A stretch of DNA of 32,460 bases from Candidatus Roizmanbacteria bacterium RIFCSPHIGHO2_02_FULL_38_11 (GCA_001788015.1 MFZO01000047.1:68266-100725), one strand, 5' to 3'. Shown: positions 1 to 7,377, counted from the first letter of the stretch. Numbers and translations: made by a program. The notes: a model not told the origin generated them from the letters alone.

Positions 1-24
1 ATTCCCGCTTTCGCGGGAATGACA
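1..24. repeat. Palindromic intergenic repeat arm (ATTCCCGCTTTCGCGGGAATGACA)
   Basis: ATTCCCGC-TTTC-GCGGGAAT hairpin; near-identical unit at 21054-21078 and related units elsewhere in the window. Confidence 0.7.
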
Positions 25-34
25 TAGTGAAAAA

Positions 35-820
35 ATGTCAATTATTCAGGCGATCATACTTGGACTAGTGGAGGGGGTTACGGAGTTTTTGCCAATTTCT
101 TCAACCTTTCACCTTATTTTTACAGCGAAAATTTTAGGAATAACCCAAAACAATTTCACAAAATTATTCGAGGTTTTCATTCAGTCGGGGGCAATTTTAT
201 CCGTTGCTCTACTCTACTTTACCAACGTCGTTAAATATAGAGAACTTACAAAAAGGGTAATTTTTTCTTTTTTGCCGACGGCTTTCGTAGGATTTATTCT
301 TTATAAATTCATAAAAAATGTACTTTTTGAAAGTCAGATTTTCCTGGTTGGAATTTTTGTAGCAACCGGAGCAGTTTTCATTATTGTTGAATCGTTGATT
401 AGAAAAGATAAAGTGAAGTTAAAAAAAGGTGTTGCTGATTTAACCTATAAGGAAGCCTTGATTATTGGGTTGGCGCAATCACTTGCAGTCATACCGGGCG
501 TGTCGCGGGCCGGAGCTGTCATCGTTGGCATGATGCTATTTGGATTCAAACGAAGTGAATCTGCCTATTATTCATTTTTACTATCGATTCCAACGATTTT
601 TTCTGCATCACTTTTCGACTTGTATAAGATGAAAGATTTAGTTAACTCCAATTATTTAAATAATTGGAGTTTGTTAGCTGTTGGGTTTTTGTCTGCATTT
701 ATTTCTTCTTATTTTGTTATTAAGTGGTTTATCGATTTTCTCAAAAAAAATTCTCTGGTTATCTTCGGATATTACCGCCTCATAGTTGCTATAATATTGT
801 TGTCAATTTTGCTTAAATGA
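35..820 (+). CDS. uppP: Undecaprenyl-diphosphatase (UppP/BacA family)
   Basis: N-terminal LGLVEGVTEFLPISSTFHL and internal PGVSRAGAVIVGMMLFGFKRSESAYYSFLLSIP motifs; polytopic membrane protein. Confidence 0.96.
   Translation: MSIIQAIILGLVEGVTEFLPISSTFHLIFTAKILGITQNNFTKLFEVFIQSGAILSVALLYFTNVVKYRELTKRVIFSFLPTAFVGFILYKFIKNVLFESQIFLVGIFVATGAVFIIVESLIRKDKVKLKKGVADLTYKEALIIGLAQSLAVIPGVSRAGAVIVGMMLFGFKRSESAYYSFLLSIPTIFSASLFDLYKMKDLVNSNYLNNWSLLAVGFLSAFISSYFVIKWFIDFLKKNSLVIFGYYRLIVAIILLSILLK
644..671. repeat. 28-bp perfect palindrome inside uppP (AACTCCAATTATTT/AAATAATTGGAGTT)
   Basis: Direct reading; same arms recur at 827-852. Confidence 0.85.
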
Positions 821-826
821 AAGTTT

Positions 827-852
827 ACTCCAATTAATCAATTAATTGGAGT
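827..852. repeat. 26-bp inverted repeat ACTCCAATTAAT-CA-ATTAATTGGAGT between uppP and tRNA-Arg
   Basis: 12-bp perfect arms, 2-nt spacer. Confidence 0.85.
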
Positions 853-855
853 GAA

Positions 856-927
856 GTCTCCGTAGTTCAACGGATAGAATGAGGGCTTCCGGAGCCTTTG
901 ATGGGAGTTCAATTCTCCCCGGGGACA
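856..927 (+). tRNA. tRNA-Arg (anticodon CCG)
   Basis: Cloverleaf: acceptor GTCTCCG/CGGGGAC, D arm GTTC/GAAT, anticodon loop TTCCGGA, T arm GGGAG-TTCAATT-CTCCC; no encoded CCA. Confidence 0.93.
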
Positions 928-1000
928 GGGCTCGTAGTTCAATTGGTAGAACGCCGCATTCGCATTGCGGAAATCAGGGGTTCGACTCCCCTCGAGTCCA
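928..1000 (+). tRNA. tRNA-Ala (anticodon CGC)
   Basis: Cloverleaf: acceptor GGGCTCG/CGAGTCC, anticodon stem CCGCA/TGCGG with loop TTCGCAT, T arm AGGGG-TTCGACT-CCCCT; no encoded CCA. Confidence 0.93.
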
Positions 1001-1127
1001 CAGTTTTGGAGAAAAAGGATCGTCGGGGATGTCGCTTTTTCTTAGATTTTTTAGAAGCGTAATAGATAAAAGTAATCATCGCTCCCATTAGCAATAATCC
1101 TGCTAATAATTAAGCCCAAAAAATCTT

Positions 1128-1697
1128 ATGGAGTTTATTCAAAAATTAATCAGAAGGAAGGACAGATCTAAACCACAAGATAAGATAAATACACTTAAAG
1201 AATTGGAGGTTTTTAAAAGATTACAGGTTAAATTTACAGGAGTTGGTATGGGTGTCAGGAGTGGTTTAAATGAGGATCAATTATCTGTGGGAGATTTGGT
1301 AGATATATTAGATTTGTATTTAAGGGCTGCAGAGTCAGATACCAGAGGAAAGTGTTCAACTATTGCTAGAATTGTCGAGGTTAGTTTTCCTGTTGAGCAA
1401 CTAACTTTGGTGGCTGAAGAATTGAAAAAACTTAAAGATAACTCACTGAAACCCAGCGATTTGAATAGAACATATTCTTTATATTCATTACCAATTAATT
1501 TAAGACGGGTTACAGAGGAAGATTTGGGTGAGTTAAGTCACTATCCTGGCGGAATAATGATTACTGAACTAAAAGATGAATCATATAAACCTACCGGGAA
1601 GTATACTTTGTTATTAACAAATAGGCAGCAAGCGGACAACGAAAATCTAACACGAATAAAACAGATTTTTGGAGAGGTTGGTCTTCCGGTAAAGTAA
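1128..1697 (+). CDS. Hypothetical protein, 189 aa
   Basis: Long uninterrupted ORF with plausible soluble-protein composition; family not recognised. Confidence 0.75.
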   Translation: MEFIQKLIRRKDRSKPQDKINTLKELEVFKRLQVKFTGVGMGVRSGLNEDQLSVGDLVDILDLYLRAAESDTRGKCSTIARIVEVSFPVEQLTLVAEELKKLKDNSLKPSDLNRTYSLYSLPINLRRVTEEDLGELSHYPGGIMITELKDESYKPTGKYTLLLTNRQQADNENLTRIKQIFGEVGLPVK

Positions 1698-1853
1698 TAT
1701 TAGTAAATGAATTTAGAGCCGATTTAAAATCGCGCGCGGGAAACACAAGCGATGCCGAAGGCGGAGCGTGAAGATGGCGCTGCGAGTGGGGTGAGGGCAC
1801 TCACCGCGCTACCTTTGAAATTCAATCCGAATTTTTTCGTAAAGAGTCCACTT

Positions 1854-2366
1854 ATGAAAGACGAATATGTAGATATTGTTGATGAAAATAATAAGGTTTT
1901 GTATAAGACAAGCAAACTGGATGCTCATAAAAAGGGATTGCTTCACCGGACGGTAATTTCTGAAGTAATAGATTCTAAAGGACGGTGGTTGCTTTTTGAC
2001 CCTTCAGATCATAAACAAGATGCCGGTCAGTATGTTTCTCCAATTGGCGGTCATGTAAGGTCAGGGGAAACAATCGAAGAAGGGCTAAAACGAGAGGCGT
2101 TTGAAGAGACGGGGTTAAAAGGTTTTAAGTTTAAATTCATTGGAAAAAAGATATTCAATCGATTCGTAATCGGAAGACAGGAGAATCACTTTTTTACAGT
2201 ATATGAAATTTATTCTGATGAAAAACCGGTTTTGAGCTATGAAACAAGCGATTATAAATACTTTACGAGAAAAGAAATAAAAGATAAAATGCGAACTAAT
2301 CCTAAAATATTTGGCGGTACGTTTCATTTCGTCTACAAACATATTTATAATGAATTTAACCCATAA
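1854..2366 (+). CDS. NUDIX hydrolase
   Basis: NUDIX box GGHVRSGETIEEGLKREAFEETGLKG; the ATG at 1854 (MKDEYVDIVDENN) is a more likely start than 1752. Confidence 0.9.
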   Translation: MKDEYVDIVDENNKVLYKTSKLDAHKKGLLHRTVISEVIDSKGRWLLFDPSDHKQDAGQYVSPIGGHVRSGETIEEGLKREAFEETGLKGFKFKFIGKKIFNRFVIGRQENHFFTVYEIYSDEKPVLSYETSDYKYFTRKEIKDKMRTNPKIFGGTFHFVYKHIYNEFNP

Positions 2367-2391
2367 GCAAAATTTATAAATGTAAATGTGG

Positions 2392-2421
2392 TTGACAAGT
2401 AGAATATTACTTTAGTATGAT
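2392..2421 (+). promoter_or_regulatory. sigma70-type promoter TTGACA-18nt-TATGAT upstream of the 624-aa CDS
   Basis: Consensus -35 at 2392-2397 and -10 at 2416-2421; the ATG is at 2430. Confidence 0.75.
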
Positions 2422-2429
2422 AAGCCTCA

Positions 2430-4304
2430 ATGCCGACTAGATTGAAAAAACGCTCCAGAAAGTATGTAAAAAAAACTTCTACACTCCGTTTACTATTGCT
2501 CATCTCTTCATTTCTCGTTGTGATTATTATTGGTTTTGTCTTGTATCACAATAGAGCTAATAATTTTTTGGCTAGGGCTGTAAGTTTACCTATCGATGAT
2601 ACGTCTATTGAGCGCAGTATTTACCTTCTGAATTTTAATCCAATCATCGAAAGTGCCGGCGGCGTGAAGCTTACGGAGTATAAACAGTGGAACGATCCTG
2701 ATCAGATAACAAATGCTCTCATCCCATTATTTCCCCAGGTGAGCAACTCATATGTTTCCTATCGTATCCAAGAACGTCAGGAGGTAGACGGTATTTATGT
2801 AAAACCAGATGGATACCAATATACCGATGAGTCGTATCTCGCCTGTATTGACCGCACTGGACCATGTCACAGCCCAGACATTATTGATTACCAACGGCTT
2901 TTTAACGACTATAATATTTGCTCAAAAAATGTTGACGAGGTATGGCTATGGGGCGGTCCGTACTTCGGATACTTTGAATACAACCCCGTAGCGTATTGTG
3001 GAAGAACCACATTTGTCATGGGTTTTAATTACGAGCGGGGCATGGGTGAAGCGCTTCATAATTTTGGCCATCGTATGGAGTTCGTTGGAATAAACCGTGT
3101 TGGCGATGGAAATTGGCAACAAAATGAAGCGAATGAGTGGAATAAATTCAGTTTGATCGACGGACACTGCGGCAATATCCATTACCCGCCCGGGACAATA
3201 GTCGGGAGCGAAGAATATATGTATAACAAGGCAACTTCCGTGAACTCCGACTGCGAGGGATATCTCTCATATCCCACAGGACCATTTCCGGTCCAGTCTC
3301 TCACATGCAATTCATGGGGGTGCTCACAGGAAGGATATGTTCAGTGGTGGCTCAACCACATTCCACACAATACAAGCACAACCGTGATAAATGGCAAAAC
3401 ACTGTATAACAATTGGTGGAAGTACTATGTCTATTTTGATGAAACCTTTGAACCTGTTCCGACGGCCATTCCCGGCACCTTTTCCAACCTTTCTGCGACG
3501 CTGCCAATACCGGGGAGCGCGGTATTTAACTTCGACTACTCCAGCACATCACCAAATTATATTATTGATATTTCTACCTACCCCGATATGTCTTGGGATA
3601 CGTATTTAACTTTTGCTCAAGGACCAAGTAGCCCCGTAACAGAATCTAATCCGACCAAGTGGGATAAGTACAGTTGCGGCAGAACACTCTATTGGCGCGT
3701 CAAGACAACAACGGGCGTCCAAAGCGATATCCAGTCTGCTACGGTGACCTGCATCACGCCTGAGTCCTCTCCAACACCAACTTCCAGTATAACTACTACT
3801 CCAACTTTTACGCCTACACCCCTTCCTTCACCAACACCTACCCCAGTGGAGCTTCTGCAAAATCCTGGATTTGAGATAGACGGGAATGGAGATGGACGGC
3901 CGGATAATTGGACAACCAACAATAAATTCACAAGAAACGCAACAAGCGTCCATAGTGGAGCATTCGCTGGCCGTCACTATTCTGCGTCGAATACAACCTA
4001 CAATGTTAACCAAACAGTTGGAAACATCATTGGTAACGCGTCTTACAGCTTCTCAGCCTGGACTAATATTCCTGCCACTTCCGACTCATTCACCTACAAA
4101 CTTCAACTTCGTTGGAGGAATGCAGGCGGTAGTGTGATCCGAACCGAAACGGTAAAGACTTATTCTAGCGCAACTGGTGGTTGGGATCAAGTAATATCCA
4201 CGCGCGTTGCTCCCAGCGATGCCCGCTCGGTTGTGGTACGCATGTCATTTTCAAGCCTTAAAGCGACCATTTACGTTGACGACTTCAGCCTCATTAAATT
4301 GTAA
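2430..4304 (+). CDS. Secreted/surface-anchored protein with Thr/Pro linker and C-terminal carbohydrate-binding-like beta-sandwich domain
   Basis: N-terminal basic region plus TM helix; STPTPTP-type linker; C-terminal NPGFEIDGNGDGRPDNWTT...VDDFSL typical of CBM4/9-like modules; HNFGHRMEFVG motif in the main domain. Confidence 0.8.
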   Translation: MPTRLKKRSRKYVKKTSTLRLLLLISSFLVVIIIGFVLYHNRANNFLARAVSLPIDDTSIERSIYLLNFNPIIESAGGVKLTEYKQWNDPDQITNALIPLFPQVSNSYVSYRIQERQEVDGIYVKPDGYQYTDESYLACIDRTGPCHSPDIIDYQRLFNDYNICSKNVDEVWLWGGPYFGYFEYNPVAYCGRTTFVMGFNYERGMGEALHNFGHRMEFVGINRVGDGNWQQNEANEWNKFSLIDGHCGNIHYPPGTIVGSEEYMYNKATSVNSDCEGYLSYPTGPFPVQSLTCNSWGCSQEGYVQWWLNHIPHNTSTTVINGKTLYNNWWKYYVYFDETFEPVPTAIPGTFSNLSATLPIPGSAVFNFDYSSTSPNYIIDISTYPDMSWDTYLTFAQGPSSPVTESNPTKWDKYSCGRTLYWRVKTTTGVQSDIQSATVTCITPESSPTPTSSITTTPTFTPTPLPSPTPTPVELLQNPGFEIDGNGDGRPDNWTTNNKFTRNATSVHSGAFAGRHYSASNTTYNVNQTVGNIIGNASYSFSAWTNIPATSDSFTYKLQLRWRNAGGSVIRTETVKTYSSATGGWDQVISTRVAPSDARSVVVRMSFSSLKATIYVDDFSLIKL

Positions 4305-4321
4305 AAAAGCAATCTCTACTC

Positions 4322-4876
4322 ATGAAAAAATATAAGGCAGATCTGTTGCAAATAGCTCAACTTGGACATCGTGTTTTGCGAAGAAAAGCAAAGAAAGTCA
4401 AAGAGATAAATAATTCAGAGGTGCAAAAGTTAATTGAAGACTTGATAAAAACGGTCATGGATGTTGATGGGGTTGGAATTGCGGCACCTCAAGTTTATAA
4501 ATCTTTAAGAATCTTTATTCTTGCTTCTCATCCCAATCCTCGCTATCCAAAGGCACCTAAAATGAATCCAACGGCAATAATTAATCCAAAAATTATATCT
4601 TATTCAAAAGAAAAGAAAAAAGATTGGGAAGGGTGCTTGAGCATTCCTGGTATAAGAGGATTAATTCCTAGACACTACTCAATCAATGTTGAATTTACAA
4701 ATCGAGATGGAGCAAGACTGAAAAAAACTTACAAAGATTTTGTTGCGAGAATTTTTCAGCACGAGCATGATCATCTTGAAGGAATAATGTTTGTGGATCG
4801 AGTTGAATCTTCGAAAGACTTAATAAGTGAAAAAGAGTATCAAAAGATGATGAAGAAAATCAAATCAAAAACTTGA
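4322..4876 (+). CDS. def: Peptide deformylase
   Basis: All three motifs: GVGIAAPQ, EGCLSIPG, QHEHDHLEG. Confidence 0.97.
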   Translation: MKKYKADLLQIAQLGHRVLRRKAKKVKEINNSEVQKLIEDLIKTVMDVDGVGIAAPQVYKSLRIFILASHPNPRYPKAPKMNPTAIINPKIISYSKEKKKDWEGCLSIPGIRGLIPRHYSINVEFTNRDGARLKKTYKDFVARIFQHEHDHLEGIMFVDRVESSKDLISEKEYQKMMKKIKSKT

Positions 4877-4884
4877 GTTTTTGA
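4865..4884. terminator. Possible hairpin TCAAAAACT-TG-AGTTTTTGA at the end of def
   Basis: 9-bp perfect arms; AT-rich, so termination is uncertain. Confidence 0.4.
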
Positions 4885-4927
4885 CTTCACAATTTCTTCT
4901 TTTGTATTATAATGTAGTTTATATTTA

Positions 4928-4999
4928 GCGCTCGTAACTCAGCGGTAGAGTGCCATCCTTATAAGATGGAAGTCCTTGGTTCGATCCCAAGCGAGCGCA
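4928..4999 (+). tRNA. tRNA-Ile candidate (anticodon UAU)
   Basis: Cloverleaf: acceptor GCGCTCG/CGAGCGC, D arm ACTC/GAGT, anticodon arm CCATC-CTTATAA-GATGG, T arm CTTGG-TTCGATC-CCAAG. Confidence 0.88.
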
Positions 5000-5004
5000 C
5001 ATTA

Positions 5005-5077
5005 GCTGGGGTAGCCAAGGCGGTCACGGCGCGGGTCTGAAAAACCTGAGATCTCAGTTCGATTCTGAGCCCCAGCA
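5005..5077 (+). tRNA. tRNA-Phe (anticodon GAA)
   Basis: Cloverleaf: acceptor GCTGGGG/CCCCAGC, anticodon loop CTGAAAA, T arm CTCAG-TTCGATT-CTGAG. Confidence 0.93.
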
Positions 5078-5080
5078 CAT
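5060..5080 (+). repeat. att-like direct repeat, copy 1 (CGATTCTGAGCCCCAGCACAT), tRNA-Phe 3' end
   Basis: 21-bp exact match to 5384-5404. Confidence 0.92.
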
Positions 5081-5345
5081 GTTTTATTATGCGTACGTTC
5101 TTTTATCATTAAAAGATAAAAATCTTTATATTGGTTCAACTGACAACTTACGATTGCGTTTTAAACAACACGTCAACGGAAAAACAGTTTCATTGAAAAA
5201 TAGAAGACCCTTAAAACTTATTTATTATGAAGCTTTTCTAACTAAAAAGGAAGCATTGCTCAAAGAAAAATTCTACAAGTCAGGCAGAGGTCACGAAGTT
5301 TTATACAAAATGTTAGCTGATACATTCAAGTTATTAGGAAAATAG
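5079..5345 (+). CDS. GIY-YIG nuclease superfamily small protein (YhbQ/UPF0213-like)
   Basis: MFYYAYVLLSLKDKNLYIGSTDNLRLRFKQHVNG...RRPLKLIYYEAF...ALLKEKFYKSGRG, typical single-domain GIY-YIG protein. Confidence 0.93.
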   Translation: MFYYAYVLLSLKDKNLYIGSTDNLRLRFKQHVNGKTVSLKNRRPLKLIYYEAFLTKKEALLKEKFYKSGRGHEVLYKMLADTFKLLGK

Positions 5346-5404
5346 ATTTATGGTAGTGGGCTGAAATCCTCCGATTCGGAGGACGATTCTGAGCCCCAGC
5401 ACAT
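5081..5404 (+). mobile_element. Putative 324-bp tRNA-Phe-targeted insertion carrying only the GIY-YIG ORF
   Basis: ORF lies between 21-bp exact direct repeats, one of which is the tRNA-Phe 3' end. Confidence 0.65.
5384..5404 (+). repeat. att-like direct repeat, copy 2
   Basis: Identical to 5060-5080. Confidence 0.92.
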
Positions 5405-5451
5405 TTCAAAACTTCCAACGAAATTTTCTTTCATTTAACTTGAGTTTTACA

Positions 5452-5579
5452 CGAGTTTCGCAGTTGTCATTCTGATCCCGAGTACTCGGGAGAAGAATCT
5501 CTTGCGAATGCAAAACTGAAACAAGTTCAGAGATTCTTCGTCGTTTCACTCCTCAGGATGACAGGAAGTGCGAAACTCG
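5452..5579. repeat. MITE-like intergenic element with 11-bp perfect terminal inverted repeats (CGAGTTTCGCA/TGCGAAACTCG)
   Basis: Outer IR plus internal GTCATTCTGA.../...TCAGGATGAC arms. Confidence 0.7.
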
Positions 5580-5616
5580 AGTTTTATTTCAATACCCATA
5601 ATATAATGTCCAATAA

Positions 5617-5793
5617 TTAACAATTCCTACCGTCTTGATAGCATTTCATACATAAACCATCATTACTGCAACTGTAATTGGGTAATTGTTTATACAATTT
5701 AGTCATTATGATATTTTTGATGGAGTTGCCAAAAAAAAGCATAATAAAAATTATTAACAATAATACTCCACAAATAATAAATTTTATTTTCAT
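5617..5793 (-). CDS. Small Cys-rich membrane-anchored protein (58 aa), absent from the ORF track
   Basis: Translates as MKIKFIICGVLLLIIFIMLFFGNSIKNIIMTKLYKQLPNYSCSNDGLCMKCYQDGRNC*; start overlaps the stop of the upstream CcdA-like gene (ATGA). Confidence 0.6.
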   Translation of the reverse strand: MKIKFIICGVLLLIIFIMLFFGNSIKNIIMTKLYKQLPNYSCSNDGLCMKCYQDGRNC

Positions 5794-6398
5794 ATTAATC
5801 CCTGCACCGAGAAATATAATAAATAACTGGCAGCACCCGTCAGCAATGCTCCGCCAACCTTCTGAATAATATTTGCATGTTTCATAATCCCTGTTTGGAC
5901 AGACGGATCCGTAATTAAAATACCGAAGATGAAAAACGGCAAAATAAAACCCATGCCAAAAAAAAGAGTCATTAAAATACCATTAACAAGATTTCTTTGT
6001 GCGATGATGAAAGACAAAGTTGCAGCCAACTGCGGTCCAATACATCCGAGTATCACTCCCCCGTGTAAAATTCCGGCAAAAAAAGACCGGGGAGTTTTTT
6101 TGCGTTCTTCTAAATGAGGATAATCTATCTTTACCGCACCCAGCATTTTTAAGGCCGATATAAAGGTAACAATTCCGGCAGCAAAGTAGAGATAACGGCT
6201 GATACTGCTTGTAAAGACGATCCCTGTAACCGATGCCATAATTCCTAATAAAACGAATACCAGAAGTATGCCTGAAAAGAAGTAGACAACTTGAGAAATA
6301 GACTCTTTAATTTTGTTTAAAATCACCGGGACCATAATAAAAGTACAAGGTCCAAGAATTGAAAGTATGCCTAAAACGAAGACATAAAAATAATTCAT
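5790..6398 (-). CDS. CcdA/DsbD-like cytochrome c biogenesis transmembrane protein
   Basis: LGILSILGPCTFIMVPVIL and GGVILGCIGPQLAATLSFI: paired Cys TM motifs, ~6 TM. Confidence 0.85.
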   Translation of the reverse strand: MNYFYVFVLGILSILGPCTFIMVPVILNKIKESISQVVYFFSGILLVFVLLGIMASVTGIVFTSSISRYLYFAAGIVTFISALKMLGAVKIDYPHLEERKKTPRSFFAGILHGGVILGCIGPQLAATLSFIIAQRNLVNGILMTLFFGMGFILPFFIFGILITDPSVQTGIMKHANIIQKVGGALLTGAASYLLYFSVQGLI

Positions 6399-6404
6399 TG
6401 TTTA

Positions 6405-6989
6405 TTATTTGAAATTAATTTCTATTTTTTGACTTTCCGGAGCAATTTTATCCTTTAAGGACGGTTCGCTTTTTAGACAACTCCCTGTGACATCACAAAT
6501 CACCTTTACTAAATTTTCCTTCGATATATAACCGTCAACAGTGTATTCCTGCGAGTCGTTAATACTTGAGAAAACAAAACTTGGTGTCAAACTTAATTTG
6601 TGTTTTTGCATAATATCAGCACATTTCTCCCGACTATACTTTTCCAACTTAAAAGCCTGACCCTCTTTTTGTAAAAGTTCATCAAAATGCTGATCCTCCA
6701 AAATACACCAAAAACAAACAGGCGAATAAAAATATTTTATGGTTAAGGTTGCGTCGGGATTACCGGATCGCTCATCAGGACAGTCGCTTTCCAGTCGAAT
6801 TTTTTGGCTAAATTTTACTTTCTTTACCGCTAATTGATTTTCAGAAATAATTAGTTGTTCTTTATTTTTGCTGATAGTCTTACGTAAAAAAATATTGGCA
6901 GCAACAAAAAAAAGAACGGTTATTAAACCGATTTTAGCCAACGCCTGCCGATTCTTATCGTTTTCAATGACAAATTTAGGCCAATGCAT
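6405..6989 (-). CDS. Membrane-anchored thioredoxin-fold protein (DsbA-like)
   Basis: N-terminal TM; FYSPVCFWCILEDQHF active-site-like CxxC; SLTPSFVF cis-Pro-like segment. Confidence 0.7.
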   Translation of the reverse strand: MHWPKFVIENDKNRQALAKIGLITVLFFVAANIFLRKTISKNKEQLIISENQLAVKKVKFSQKIRLESDCPDERSGNPDATLTIKYFYSPVCFWCILEDQHFDELLQKEGQAFKLEKYSREKCADIMQKHKLSLTPSFVFSSINDSQEYTVDGYISKENLVKVICDVTGSCLKSEPSLKDKIAPESQKIEINFK

Positions 6990-6990
6990 G

Positions 6991-7248
6991 TTAACAACCT
7001 CCTACCTGTTGCGGAACTTGTTGTAGAGCTGCCGGTAAGCTTGACTTGCCGGCGGTAGTGTCAGACGATGTGCCATCCGTAGACGAAGTTTTATTTTTTC
7101 CGATAAGTTTAGTTAAAGTTATCGTCTGTACGACAGAAACAAAAACCAAGACCGTCAAAATCCCGACAATTAACATATTGAGATTAAAGCGTACGGTGAA
7201 CTGTTTGTTATTTTTTCCGGTTTCAATATTATTAGGCATAAATTTCAC
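6991..7248 (-). CDS. Small single-TM protein, 85 aa
   Basis: ORF between redox genes with one TM and C-terminal QQVGGC; upstream GGGGGTGAAATTT-like SD. Confidence 0.6.
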   Translation of the reverse strand: MKFMPNNIETGKNNKQFTVRFNLNMLIVGILTVLVFVSVVQTITLTKLIGKNKTSSTDGTSSDTTAGKSSLPAALQQVPQQVGGC

Positions 7249-7304
7249 CCCCTTAGTTTTTAAAAGAACTATTTAACTGAACGTGCGACATAATCCCCAC
7301 GTTC

Positions 7305-7377
7305 ATCCTGAGCGAGCGAAGTGAGTCGAAGGATCCCAGCGATTAAAGATCCCTCGCCTATAGCTTCGGGATGAAGG
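7305..7377. repeat. Palindromic intergenic repeat (TTCATCCTGAGCGAGCG...GCTTCGGGATGAA)
   Basis: Terminal IR TTCATCC/GGATGAA with GAGCGAAGTGAGTCGAAGGATC core. Confidence 0.6.

Noticed and set aside
879-1091. 70-aa ORF in the supplied track
   Set aside because: It overlaps two well-formed tRNA genes (Arg and Ala) and has no protein-like features.
1752-1853. N-terminal extension of the NUDIX ORF
   Set aside because: The extension is GC-rich, structured and non-conserved-looking; the ATG at 1854 begins typical NUDIX sequence.
1591-2342. Minus-strand ORFs 1591-1800, 1724-1915 and 2115-2342
   Set aside because: Antisense to well-supported genes or the GC-rich spacer; low-complexity composition and no motifs.
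2809-4137. Short ORFs on both strands within the 624-aa CDS
   Set aside because: Alternative frames of a long, signal-peptide-bearing CDS with recognisable domain structure.
5081-5404. Conventional integrative element or prophage at tRNA-Phe
   Set aside because: Only one 88-aa GIY-YIG ORF lies between the direct repeats; no integrase, recombinase or phage gene is present.
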